The translations under genes and the position numbers were made by a program. The notes below the pieces were generated by a model. It did no database searches, had not been told where the DNA came from, and saw only the letters and a list, made by a program, of their open reading frames with translations. Positions 7,746-16,633 of a stretch of DNA of 61,602 nt are shown here, one piece after another. Every line of letters starts with the position of its first letter. The stretch's first letter is position 1. The DNA is from Lachnospiraceae bacterium UBA7076 (lineage in GTDB: Bacteria; Bacillota; Clostridia; Lachnospirales; Lachnospiraceae): assembly GCA_002493625.1 (NCBI GenBank), contig DKZK01000014.1:11173-72774 (forward strand), in the 5' to 3' direction.

Positions 7746-9692
7746 TCATACAATTTTACACTCAAAGGCTTCAAGCTCCATACCGTCAACCGTAATCTTT
7801 GACTGATTGTGATTGATATACATTTTTATCTTCTGATTTTCGCTGCCTCTTTCCACAACCTCAACGCCTTCTTCAGTGGGATGCATCTTTATATCCTTTT
7901 CATTCATGGCAGTCTCCATAAGCATCTTTAAAATTTTTTCCTCAAGCCCGCAGCCAATATAATAAACGCTTCCCTTTTCATATCGTTTTCTCGTAACAGC
8001 AGCATATCCCATATAAAACAAATCACCGTAAGAAAAAAGCATTTCCGCTGTTTCATCGTCCTTAATCATATCCCTGAATATTCCGCCATATCCGTTTATT
8101 TTCTTATATTCACCGTGTCCGATAACCGGAAATGCGTCATACTCCTGAAGGCTTTCTGTTTCCTCCACGGTAATTCCCGTAAGCTCATTATAATTTACAG
8201 GTATCGTCTTTCCAAACGGAACATTATTATCCTCATCCTTAACTGCGCATCTGTAGGTGAGAACTGCCGTACCCCCATGCTTTACAAACTCACTGAGTCT
8301 TTTTTCCATTTCTGGCTTTGTAATAATAAGCTGCGGCAAAATAACAATTTTATATTTTGAAAAATCCCTGTCCCATGGTATTATGTCAACTCCTACATTT
8401 ACATCATAAAATGCCTTGTAAAATTTCTGCATTTCTGCCTGAGGATCAAGCAGCAGGCTTTGCCTTTGTATTCGGAAGGAGGCAAGACTGTCATAATCAT
8501 ATACGATTGCAACATCATTTTTTATTTCGGAGGATAATTCATCTTCATATTTTGATATGCTGTCAAAAAAATCCTGCACCTCATAAAATCTTCTTCTCTT
8601 TACGTTATCCGCATCAATAACCCCATAGCAGAACTGTTCCGCCCCCTTTGTTGCCCCACGGTATCTGAAATACATAAGACCGTCACAGCCATGCGCCATT
8701 CCCTGATAGGACCACATTTTTGCCTGATTGGGTCTTGGAAGAAAACCGGTAATATCATGTCCCTGAGCTCCCATAATTTCCTCTGTTATCCAGAAATTTT
8801 CTCCCTTCAGACCTCTTATATAATCAAGTCCAAATGCTATTTCATGTGGAGGAAGGGGTTCCTTCTGCCCTCCCCATACAGGATAATTATTGTAGGCAAC
8901 CTTATCTAAACAAACGGCAACCCTTGAATAATCTACATGCTTCGTAAGTCCTCCGCCCGGAAAATCATGCATGACGACAGCATCCGGCGCTATTTCCTTA
9001 ATAAGTCCTGCCTGAAAATCTATAAAGTCCACAATCAGTCGGCTCCTGAATCTCTCCCAGTCAAGGCGGAGGGACGGATTGTGGGTAGTAATTGTCTCCA
9101 TAGGCGTAGGTATCTCCTCAAAGGAGTTGTACTCCTGGGACCAAAAGGTTGTACCGTAGGTTTCATTTAATTTATCTATGTTGTCCTCAAATTTTTCTTT
9201 CAGAAATTCCTGAAAACGCTTTCTGCAGTTCTCACAAAAGCATACGTCGCTTCCCTCATGTCCGATTTCGTTATCTATCTGCCATGCCACAATCGCCTTT
9301 TCGTCCTTATAATGCTCCACGAGCTCCCTGACAATTTTCTCAGAATATTTATACATATGGGGACTGGAAAAGCAGAACACATGCCTTCCTCCAAAGGTTC
9401 TCTTTTTTCCCCCCTCAAACTCTGAAAGTATGCTTGGATGCTTTTTTGCAAGCCATGCAGGTATGGTGGCTGTCGGAGTTCCCATAATCACCTTCAGTCC
9501 ACGCTCCTTCGCTTTTTCAATGACATTATCAAAGAATGAAAAGTCATAACAGCCCTTTTCCTTCTCCATGAGATGCCATGAAAATTCAGCGATTCTTATT
9601 ACGTTGCAGCCAAGCTCCACAATTGTGTCCAAATCCTGCTCAAGCAGGTTTTTGTCCCACTGCTCAGGGTAATAATCTACTCCCAGTAACAT
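7746..9692 (-). CDS. Beta-galactosidase, glycoside hydrolase family 42
   Basis: A 648-residue GH42 enzyme that releases terminal beta-galactose; no signal peptide, so it acts on galactosides inside the cell. The TIM barrel carries the acid/base E142 in WQIDNEIG and the likely nucleophile E304 in WITEEIMG. Cys107, Cys151, Cys153 and Cys156 (CFCENC) form the zinc cluster of this family. A trimerisation domain and a short C-terminal beta domain follow, as usual. Start supported by GAGGAGG 7 bases upstream. It lies 15 bases after the GPH symporter gene, so uptake and cleavage are encoded together, feeding galK-galT-galE downstream. Lactose, galactooligosaccharides or plant galactan fragments are possible substrates; sequence does not decide. 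Confidence 0.95.
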   Translation of the reverse strand: MLLGVDYYPEQWDKNLLEQDLDTIVELGCNVIRIAEFSWHLMEKEKGCYDFSFFDNVIEKAKERGLKVIMGTPTATIPAWLAKKHPSILSEFEGGKKRTFGGRHVFCFSSPHMYKYSEKIVRELVEHYKDEKAIVAWQIDNEIGHEGSDVCFCENCRKRFQEFLKEKFEDNIDKLNETYGTTFWSQEYNSFEEIPTPMETITTHNPSLRLDWERFRSRLIVDFIDFQAGLIKEIAPDAVVMHDFPGGGLTKHVDYSRVAVCLDKVAYNNYPVWGGQKEPLPPHEIAFGLDYIRGLKGENFWITEEIMGAQGHDITGFLPRPNQAKMWSYQGMAHGCDGLMYFRYRGATKGAEQFCYGVIDADNVKRRRFYEVQDFFDSISKYEDELSSEIKNDVAIVYDYDSLASFRIQRQSLLLDPQAEMQKFYKAFYDVNVGVDIIPWDRDFSKYKIVILPQLIITKPEMEKRLSEFVKHGGTAVLTYRCAVKDEDNNVPFGKTIPVNYNELTGITVEETESLQEYDAFPVIGHGEYKKINGYGGIFRDMIKDDETAEMLFSYGDLFYMGYAAVTRKRYEKGSVYYIGCGLEEKILKMLMETAMNEKDIKMHPTEEGVEVVERGSENQKIKMYINHNQSKITVDGMELEAFECKIV

Positions 9693-9707
9693 ATTCCATC
9701 CTCCTCT

Positions 9708-11108
9708 CTATGACTCCTTCTGTCTGTTTATGTCTGACATACTGCGGTTTAAATCTATGGTTTCTCTTACCTTCTTATAAAAATAAGGTGTGAGCTTATA
9801 TCCCTTTACATAAATGAGATAGCATAATGCCGAAAGGATTGCGGGGATAAGGAACATAATCACCCTCATGCCATTTTCCGCAAATGCAGTCTGCTCAATA
9901 TTCGCCTCATAGCCGATAAGCGTAAGACCCACACCGCTTAATAAGCCGCTGAACGCCCCTGCAAACTTAACCACAAACGTCTGCATGGAAAATAATATAC
10001 TTTCATTTCTCGTCCCAAGCTTATACTCGCCATAATCCACAACCTCCGAGAGTATTACCGTTATGAATACAAGCATAAAACCGATTCCTATATTTATAAT
10101 TGCGCTGCACACTCCTACAGCCACGATATTTTTTGGTATAAAATAACCGAATATCCACAGAAGGGCAAAGCCAATCACAGGACAAAAGCTTGCAAAGAAG
10201 AAGGAAACTTTTTTGCCGATTTTCTGTGACAGAAATGGCAGGACAGCCATGGAGCCCATCTGCGCAAAACCCGCCACACCTGCATATACGGGATAGAGCA
10301 CTCCATTTCCCTCCTCCGCATATGTGCGTTCCGCCACATATTTAAAATAGTAAAGGGCAAAGCTGTTTGAAAGCTGATATGCTATATTAAAGAAAAGCGC
10401 TATCCCAAGTATAATCTTTACCTGATCATTTTTAAACAGCACGTTCATCATACCTTTAATGCTTGTTTTTTCTGCGCTTGGAGTTACAACCTGCTCCTTG
10501 CAGGTAAGACTGGTTACAATTGACGCAAAAATAAATACGATTGATATAATTGACGCTAAAATGGAAAAGCCTCTCACATCATCCCCGCCGCCGAGCTTCG
10601 ATACCATAATAAGTCCGAAGGAATTGATTACAAGCCATGCAAGACTTGCAAATATACGAGGAATAGCCGATATCTGGCTCCTCTCGTTTTCATCCTCCGT
10701 AAGCGCCGGAACAAGAGACCAGTACGGTATATCCATAATGGTATAGGTCATGCCCCAGAGTATATAAAATACAGAACACCATACCAGATATCCCTTACCC
10801 TCAAGTCCATTGTCCAAAAATAAAAGCACAAGGACAATTGCGTTTAAGATTGTTCCAATTAAAATCCACGGACGAAACTTTCCCCATCTTGTCCTTGTAT
10901 TATCTACAATCATCCCCATAAACGGGTCGTTAAAGGCATCCCAGATTCTTGCCACCATAAAAAGTGTTCCCACAAACGCAGGCGCCACGCTTCTGTAATC
11001 GGTCAGGTACATCATCAGGTATGTACCTACAATAGCATAAACCGCATCCTTTCCAAATGCTCCGATACCGAAGCAGATTTTTGAAAGCCAGCTTAACTTT
11101 TTTGTCAT
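9708..11108 (-). CDS. GPH-family glycoside:cation symporter
   Basis: A 466-aa, 12-helix carrier of the glycoside-pentoside-hexuronide family (MelB/LacS/YicJ type). The signature loop between helices 2 and 3 is present (WDAFNDPFMGMIVDNTRTRWGK in that region), as is the second-half loop around the EVVDYGEYK motif. There is no C-terminal IIA-like domain, unlike streptococcal LacS. AAGGAGGAG 6 bases upstream supports the start. As first gene before the GH42 beta-galactosidase it most likely imports lactose or another beta-galactoside with Na+ or H+. Confidence 0.93.
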   Translation of the reverse strand: MTKKLSWLSKICFGIGAFGKDAVYAIVGTYLMMYLTDYRSVAPAFVGTLFMVARIWDAFNDPFMGMIVDNTRTRWGKFRPWILIGTILNAIVLVLLFLDNGLEGKGYLVWCSVFYILWGMTYTIMDIPYWSLVPALTEDENERSQISAIPRIFASLAWLVINSFGLIMVSKLGGGDDVRGFSILASIISIVFIFASIVTSLTCKEQVVTPSAEKTSIKGMMNVLFKNDQVKIILGIALFFNIAYQLSNSFALYYFKYVAERTYAEEGNGVLYPVYAGVAGFAQMGSMAVLPFLSQKIGKKVSFFFASFCPVIGFALLWIFGYFIPKNIVAVGVCSAIINIGIGFMLVFITVILSEVVDYGEYKLGTRNESILFSMQTFVVKFAGAFSGLLSGVGLTLIGYEANIEQTAFAENGMRVIMFLIPAILSALCYLIYVKGYKLTPYFYKKVRETIDLNRSMSDINRQKES

Positions 11109-11152
11109 AGATTCTCCTCCTTTTTATATAATTTCAGATAGCAGTAAAGAAC

Positions 11153-11193
11153 AAAGTCATCTGCTTTACTTATTATGTAAAACAGATGACTTT
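11153..11193 (-). terminator. Hairpin terminator after the choloylglycine-hydrolase-like gene
   Basis: Arms of 17 bases (11153-11169 and 11177-11193) pair with one G-U step around a 7-base loop and are flanked by A/T runs on both sides. On the minus strand it lies 38 bases after the hydrolase stop and 45 bases before the symporter start; a T-rich stretch follows (TTTGTTCTTT). It could also work as an attenuator for the symporter gene. Confidence 0.7.
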
Positions 11194-11230
11194 TTTATTA
11201 ATAATTCTATTAATATTTTTTATTTTATTC

Positions 11231-12205
11231 CTAGTTCTGATGCTTTATCTGTGTTTCACAAATAAGAGGATATGACACAAGCTCCCTGCCGTCAATGTTT
11301 TCATTGTACATGGATACCGCGGTAATCATGCTGTTATTGTAGGTTATATAGTAATATATTCCGTAATCAACATTGCAGCAGCAGGAATATATTGTCCGCT
11401 CAAACTTGCCGTTACCCATACACACACAGCCATTTTGCTGTTCAACGGATCCAAGTATATGGAAAAACTGGCTTATGCTCTCCGTTTCTCCGCCCTCACA
11501 AACAGAATTAAGCTTGGTAAAGGCAGCCTTCACAAATCTTGACATGGAGGACAAGTCTCCCGGCAAACCGATACCACCCATTCCCCGGCTGTACTGTGTA
11601 AGTGTAATTTTATCGGAAAACCTGTTTTTAATCTGCTCGGATGTAACGCTCAGATAATTGCTTAAATTTACAAGCTGTATGTTAAAGGACGGACTGTTAG
11701 TCAGAACCCCCATGGGATTGTCGTATATTTTCAATCCGTCCTCGTCGCTTTCCACGGTTATTGAGGTTTCTTTGTCGGCAATTATCCAGTGTAATGTTCC
11801 GTTTGGCAGTTCATCATCAAACGCATCCTCCGTTATATTTATTTTTTCAAGAAGCTTTTTTGCCTCATCTATATTTGCGCACTGACACACTATCCACGGA
11901 ATAAACTCAAAGCTGGCTATATTATCTCTGCCCTCCTGCGCCTTATTGTAATGCGCATATTCCGGATAATTAAGCGATGCCATGCTAAGCCCTCTTTCAT
12001 TTGTCGCTTCGTAATAAAGTGGATATCCTTTTACAACATATGCCATTCCAATCATGGAATAATGTTTTTTTATTTCACGCATCCTTCGGAATTTAAAAGG
12101 AAAATTTCTCGGTGTTATCGTTACTGTTTCATCATAGGAATACTCCAAATCAAAGTTACGACCAAAATAATGGTTTTTCGTTGTGTAGGTTATTGCTGTA
12201 CACAT
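11231..12205 (-). CDS. Choloylglycine hydrolase family enzyme (bile salt hydrolase / penicillin V acylase-like)
   Basis: An Ntn hydrolase that cleaves linear amide bonds, typically glycine- or taurine-conjugated bile salts in gut bacteria. The start is set at 12205 because GGAGG lies 7 bases upstream and the product then begins Met-Cys, exposing Cys2 as nucleophile after Met removal; the longer frame to 12232 would bury it. All six catalytic-site residues known from BSH can be placed: C2, R16, D19, N79, N170 (LTNSPSFN) and R223 (GLPGDLSSMSRF). No signal peptide. 324 aa is the usual length. BSH versus penicillin V acylase versus N-acyl homoserine lactone acylase cannot be settled from sequence. 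It sits where spo0A normally follows spoIVB. Confidence 0.9.
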   Translation of the reverse strand: MCTAITYTTKNHYFGRNFDLEYSYDETVTITPRNFPFKFRRMREIKKHYSMIGMAYVVKGYPLYYEATNERGLSMASLNYPEYAHYNKAQEGRDNIASFEFIPWIVCQCANIDEAKKLLEKINITEDAFDDELPNGTLHWIIADKETSITVESDEDGLKIYDNPMGVLTNSPSFNIQLVNLSNYLSVTSEQIKNRFSDKITLTQYSRGMGGIGLPGDLSSMSRFVKAAFTKLNSVCEGGETESISQFFHILGSVEQQNGCVCMGNGKFERTIYSCCCNVDYGIYYYITYNNSMITAVSMYNENIDGRELVSYPLICETQIKHQN

Positions 12206-12351
12206 GACGATACCTCCTTTATATCCGCACATAATACAATCTGCTCATAATCAGCTATAATATAAATATGTCGATATTCTATTGCACGGACTATCATCTC
12301 CGTGTTTTTTCACCTTATATCAATGTCCTCAGGCGTATATCACCGCAGGGT

Positions 12352-13542
12352 TCATTGTATCATGTCCTCAACAAATGTTCCATAACCCCGTGTAGCATCT
12401 CTTAAAAATACGTGCGTTACTGCACCAACAAGCTTTCCGTCCTGTATTATCGGCGTTCCGCTCATGCCCTGTACGATTCCGCTTGTAAGGTTAAGAAGCT
12501 CAGGATCCTTAATTTTTATTTCCAGTCCCTTATTCTGACTGCTCTCGCTTATATCGATTCCTGTAATTTCCACATCATAATATTTAGGCTCACCCGATAC
12601 GGCGGACAAAAGCAGCGCAGGTCCTAAATGTGTTTCGGATTTTTTTCCTATGGGCATCCATTCGCCCGATGAAACGTAATCTCCCGCATTTTTAGTCATA
12701 TAACCTTTTATGCCGTAAGAGGTGTTATTATTCACCCTGCCGATTAAATTTTTTGAAGAATAATCAATCAGACCCTCCAGCCTTCCGGGACTTTGCCCGT
12801 CTGTCCTGACAATATTTATAATCTGCGTGTTATATATTGCACCGTCTCCTACCTCTAAAAGCTCTCCCGTGTCATTGTCATTTATGCTGTGACCTAAAGC
12901 GCCAAAACCATTTTCATCAACATAAGTAAGCGTTCCAATACCGGAAATGTCATCCTTCACCCAAAGCCCAAGCATATAATTATCATTCACGGACAGTACA
13001 GGCGTTACGCTTACATCCATACTGCGACCCTTGCGCTTTAAGCTTAAAACAACATCACTGCTTCCATATTTGTCAACATTACTTATTAATTCCTCTTTAT
13101 CATTTACCGCTATGCCGTTTATTGCAGTAATGTAATCTCCGCTCTCTATAATGTTCATACAGGGACAAAAGCTTTCGCCTGTTTTCGTTTTTACCTCACC
13201 CGTACCGATAACCATTACACCCTCGGTTTTTACATATATACCGATTGGTTTACCTGATGGCATAACCATATGGACTGTTTCTGTCTTTTCTGAGGCTGCA
13301 GTTGTATTTTCAGTTTCAGAGGTCTGTCCGGCAAGAACAGTTCCCTCCGGCTGACCCTCCTGCATCATATCAGCCTCAGCGCCGGTTTCACGTGCATAAA
13401 GCTTTTCCGTTAAATCTCCATTACCGCTTACTGCTAATTTATTTGTAAATGAATTTATATCATGAAAGACAGTTACACATATTAAACAGCATATTACAAC
13501 TAACATGGCATATAACATATGCCTGTATGCTTTAATGCTCAT
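12352..13542 (-). CDS. spoIVB: SpoIVB peptidase (sigma-K checkpoint serine protease)
   Basis: Made in the forespore and secreted into the intermembrane space, SpoIVB triggers processing of pro-sigma-K. One N-terminal membrane anchor (residues ~9-27), a low-complexity linker, a PDZ domain (IESGDYITAINGIAV), and a C-terminal S55 protease domain with His in ALGHSI and Ser in QGMSGTPII. Length (396 aa) is close to family members. AGGAGG 8 bases upstream supports the start. It follows recN as in other Firmicutes, but a hairpin lies between them. The expected downstream neighbour spo0A is absent. Confidence 0.95.
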   Translation of the reverse strand: MSIKAYRHMLYAMLVVICCLICVTVFHDINSFTNKLAVSGNGDLTEKLYARETGAEADMMQEGQPEGTVLAGQTSETENTTAASEKTETVHMVMPSGKPIGIYVKTEGVMVIGTGEVKTKTGESFCPCMNIIESGDYITAINGIAVNDKEELISNVDKYGSSDVVLSLKRKGRSMDVSVTPVLSVNDNYMLGLWVKDDISGIGTLTYVDENGFGALGHSINDNDTGELLEVGDGAIYNTQIINIVRTDGQSPGRLEGLIDYSSKNLIGRVNNNTSYGIKGYMTKNAGDYVSSGEWMPIGKKSETHLGPALLLSAVSGEPKYYDVEITGIDISESSQNKGLEIKIKDPELLNLTSGIVQGMSGTPIIQDGKLVGAVTHVFLRDATRGYGTFVEDMIQ

Positions 13543-13567
13543 TGTAAATACCTCCTAAAGTAAAAAT

Positions 13568-13593
13568 AAGAGTACATGCTTACATGTACTCTT
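13568..13593 (-). terminator. Hairpin between recN and spoIVB
   Basis: Perfect 11-base arms (13568-13578 and 13583-13593) with a 4-base loop, followed on the minus strand by ATTTTTACTTT. It lies 27 bases after recN and 26 bases before spoIVB. It looks like a terminator or attenuator that uncouples the housekeeping operon from the sporulation gene. Confidence 0.75.
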
Positions 13594-13620
13594 AGTATCA
13601 AATATTTTCGGTTTATATAA

Positions 13621-15309
13621 TCAGTATATTTTTGTTTTATCTGCCAAATCTTTCATTTCCTCAGCGTTTGCAAGAGCTGTTTTCGTCACCTCATCTCCGC
13701 CTAAAAGTCTTGCAATTTCGTATATTTCTTCCTGCCGGTCAAGCTTCCTTATATTGGTCGTTGTTTTATTTTTTTCCACGCTTTTTTCAATTATGTAATG
13801 TGAATCTGCCATGGAAGCAATCTGCGGAAGATGCGTGATACATATAACCTGATGCTTTTTCCCTATAATGGAAAGCTTTTTTGCAACGCTCTGGGCGGTT
13901 TTACCGCTGATGCCAACATCTATCTCGTCAAAGACAAGGGTAGGCGTATCGTCCTCATATGCAATACAGGATTTTATGGCAAGCATAACTCTTGAAAGCT
14001 CACCGCCTGACGCTACCTCATAAAGAGGTCTTGCTGCCTCACCTATATTGGTAGAAATCATAAAATGCGCCTCGTCCGCTCCGTTTGCCGTAAATTTATC
14101 CAGAGGATGAAAGCTCATATTAAATTCCACAGAGGAAAAATTAAGCTCCTGCAAAGCCTCCTTAATCATGCCGCACAGTCTTTTTGCAGTATTTTTCCTT
14201 ATATCCGTAAGGGTTCTGCATTTTTCCTCAAGGTCTTTCTTTATTTTTTCAAGCTCACTGTAAAGCTTCTCCATATACTGCTCATATGCTAAAAGCTTTT
14301 CATGCTTCTCTTTAAAAGCTTCCAGAGAGGAAAGGATATCCGGTATTGTTTTTCCGTATTTTGCCTTTAAGGAATTAATTAAATTAAGCCGCTCCTCGAC
14401 CTCGGCAAAATTTTCGGCATTATATTCCATATTCTGCATATAATCCGATAATTCCCTGTTAAAATCATTCAGCATGGAATCAATATCCGTTAAAATTTCA
14501 CTTGCGGGCGCAAGGTCGCCGTCCAGCTCAACAAGCCTTTTCATCTGTAAAATTGCCCGTCCGATGGAATTTGCAAAGGAAGCTCCCTCCTCATATCCCG
14601 TTATTTTGTATATCTCGTCGGCAGTGCCAAGTATCTCCTTTAAATTAACGGATTTCCTGTACATAAGCTCAAGCTCGTCATCTTCCCCGACAACAGGCTT
14701 TGCCGCGGAAATTTCATCAATCTGATATTTAAGAAAATCCATCTGCTTATTTTTTTCCGCCTCGTCCATTGAATTTTCTTCTATCTCTTTTAAAGCTTCT
14801 TTGTATTTCTGATACGCTGCCTCCACGGATTTTTTTGCATCGGCAATTTCAGTTCCGCCAAACCGGTCAAGAATTTCCATGTGCTTATTTGGCTTTAAAA
14901 GTGTCTGCTGCTCATGCTGCGCATGGAGGTCTATGAGTATTGCCGCCGCCTCCTTTAATTTTGAGGCAGTTACAGTGTTATCGTTTATTCTGTTTATGGT
15001 TCTTCCTGAATTATTAATTTTTCTTGAAATAATAAGCTCATCATTCTCATCGGGATAAATTTCCAAATCCTCCAAAAGCCCCTTTATATGCGGATTATCA
15101 ATTGAAAATGTAAGCTCGACCAGTCCGTCCTTTTCCTCGTCCCGGAGAAGCTCCTTTGAGAATTTTCCTCCCATGCATATACCGACAGAACCGATTATAA
15201 TGGATTTTCCCGCTCCGGTTTCACCTGTCATAATATTCAGGTTATCATCAAAGCTTATATCTATATCGTCTATCAAAACGATATTTTTTATGTGTAAATT
15301 TAATAACAT
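13621..15309 (-). CDS. recN: DNA repair protein RecN
   Basis: An SMC-like ATPase that gathers DNA ends early in double-strand break repair. Walker A GETGAGKS at residues 29-36, two coiled-coil stretches (about 155-215 and 290-385), ABC signature ASGGELSRVMLA and Walker B TLVFDEIDVGISG. 562 aa is full length. Its start overlaps the end of argR by 10 bases, so it is translated in coupling with argR, the standard Firmicutes arrangement. No LexA-like box was seen directly before it. Confidence 0.97.
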   Translation of the reverse strand: MLLNLHIKNIVLIDDIDISFDDNLNIMTGETGAGKSIIIGSVGICMGGKFSKELLRDEEKDGLVELTFSIDNPHIKGLLEDLEIYPDENDELIISRKINNSGRTINRINDNTVTASKLKEAAAILIDLHAQHEQQTLLKPNKHMEILDRFGGTEIADAKKSVEAAYQKYKEALKEIEENSMDEAEKNKQMDFLKYQIDEISAAKPVVGEDDELELMYRKSVNLKEILGTADEIYKITGYEEGASFANSIGRAILQMKRLVELDGDLAPASEILTDIDSMLNDFNRELSDYMQNMEYNAENFAEVEERLNLINSLKAKYGKTIPDILSSLEAFKEKHEKLLAYEQYMEKLYSELEKIKKDLEEKCRTLTDIRKNTAKRLCGMIKEALQELNFSSVEFNMSFHPLDKFTANGADEAHFMISTNIGEAARPLYEVASGGELSRVMLAIKSCIAYEDDTPTLVFDEIDVGISGKTAQSVAKKLSIIGKKHQVICITHLPQIASMADSHYIIEKSVEKNKTTTNIRKLDRQEEIYEIARLLGGDEVTKTALANAEEMKDLADKTKIY

Positions 15310-15746
15310 TTTTTTATACTCCCAATTATCTCATCTGCTCTATGAGGGTTCCTGATTGCTATAAATAAAGTGTCATCACCTGCAATACATCCCATAATAT
15401 CATCATCATGCAGGCTGTCGATTGCCGTTCCCACAGCCATCGCCATTCCTGCCGTAGTTCTTATGACGATAAGATTTCCTGCATGGTCGATGGATATTAT
15501 ATAATTTTCAAGCATATGCCTGTATTTCACTGCCGCCTGCTCAAGACGGCTGTTGTCAATCACGTACTTATGCCTGTTTCCCTCATAGGAAACCTTGGTA
15601 ATATTAAGCTCCCTTATATCCCTTGATACAGTTGCCTGCGTCGTGTCAAAGCCGCTGTCATTCAAATACTTAAGCAGACTTTCCTGTGTGTCAATATCGT
15701 TTTCGGTTATGATTTTTACAATTGCATTCTGCCTTTGCTCCTTCAA
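15300..15746 (-). CDS. argR: Arginine repressor ArgR/AhrC
   Basis: Hexameric arginine-responsive regulator of arginine synthesis and breakdown. N-terminal winged helix with TQATVSRDIREL (the SR recognition helix) and C-terminal core with GCIAGDDTLFIA, which binds arginine and forms the hexamer. 148 aa is normal. The start is TTG at 15746, supported by AGGAGG 8 bases upstream. It lies between nadK (4-base gap) and recN (10-base overlap); no arginine genes are in the window, so its targets are elsewhere. Confidence 0.96.
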   Translation of the reverse strand: MKEQRQNAIVKIITENDIDTQESLLKYLNDSGFDTTQATVSRDIRELNITKVSYEGNRHKYVIDNSRLEQAAVKYRHMLENYIISIDHAGNLIVIRTTAGMAMAVGTAIDSLHDDDIMGCIAGDDTLFIAIRNPHRADEIIGSIKKCY

Positions 15747-15750
15747 AATA

Positions 15751-16578
15751 TCAGCCTCCTATTTTGTCCCGGAGCACACTGTAAAAATTCACGTCATGCA
15801 CCTTGATAAGCCTCACGGTCCGTGAGGAAATACGTGCCGATACAACGTCCCCTGCCCCAAGGTCTATGCTGTTTCCGCCGTCAAAGGATACGATAGCCTC
15901 TGTATCCTGGGTTTTTCTCTTTTTTGCAATCTCTATTTTTATCTCATCCGTACTGTCAAACACAACGCTTTTGGAGGTAAGCGAATGCGGAGAAATCGGC
16001 GTTACCACAATGACCCTTGCCTTCGGGCTTACGATAGGACCTCCCGCGGACAGATTATAGCCGGTTGACCCTGTGGGCGTGGAAACAATAACCCCGTCCG
16101 CCTCATAGGTATCAAGAAGCTGTCCGTTTACATATACATTGAGCCCGATAACACGTGAAAAGCCTGCTCTTGTAATCACAATGTCATTCAGGGAATGGAA
16201 GGTTTTATTACCAACGGTTCCTTCAATCATCATGCGGTTTTCAATTATGTACCTGTCTTTCAGCAGCATGTCCAGCGCATCAAATACACCGGACTCCTCA
16301 ACCTCTGTCAAAAAGCCAAGCGTTCCAAGATTTATTCCTATAAGAGGTATATCGTAAACGCCTATACCCCGGGTGGCTCTTAGCATTGTACCGTCGCCGC
16401 CTAAAACAATTGCGGCATCGGCTTCCTTTATAAACCCATCCATAGCGCCGCTATCAAGAACGGCATCACAGACGATGGAGGACACTGCGCCCTTTTCACT
16501 TAAATATTCCGTTATTTTTTTTGAAAGGGCAAGTCCCTCGTCCTTGTCCGTATTTGTAAATATTATAAATTTATTCAT
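15751..16578 (-). CDS. nadK: NAD kinase
   Basis: Phosphorylates NAD to NADP. The diagnostic GGDGT motif is at residues 60-64; the SLND motif (NAD contact) and the TPTGSTGYNLSAGGP nucleotide-binding loop follow. 275 aa matches bacterial NadK. AAAGGA 8 bases upstream supports the ATG. It belongs to the dxs-tlyA-nadK-argR-recN run conserved in Firmicutes, 55 bases after tlyA. Confidence 0.96.
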   Translation of the reverse strand: MNKFIIFTNTDKDEGLALSKKITEYLSEKGAVSSIVCDAVLDSGAMDGFIKEADAAIVLGGDGTMLRATRGIGVYDIPLIGINLGTLGFLTEVEESGVFDALDMLLKDRYIIENRMMIEGTVGNKTFHSLNDIVITRAGFSRVIGLNVYVNGQLLDTYEADGVIVSTPTGSTGYNLSAGGPIVSPKARVIVVTPISPHSLTSKSVVFDSTDEIKIEIAKKRKTQDTEAIVSFDGGNSIDLGAGDVVSARISSRTVRLIKVHDVNFYSVLRDKIGG

Positions 16579-16633
16579 GCATTTTATCCTTTATGGTATT
16601 GTGCATTGAAACACAAAAATTTAATCACTCTGT

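Noticed and set aside
12276..12310. Stem CACGGA/TCCGTG with T-run, upstream of the choloylglycine hydrolase gene
   Set aside because: The T-run is on the plus strand where no gene ends; on the minus strand it lacks a terminator tail. It may be chance.
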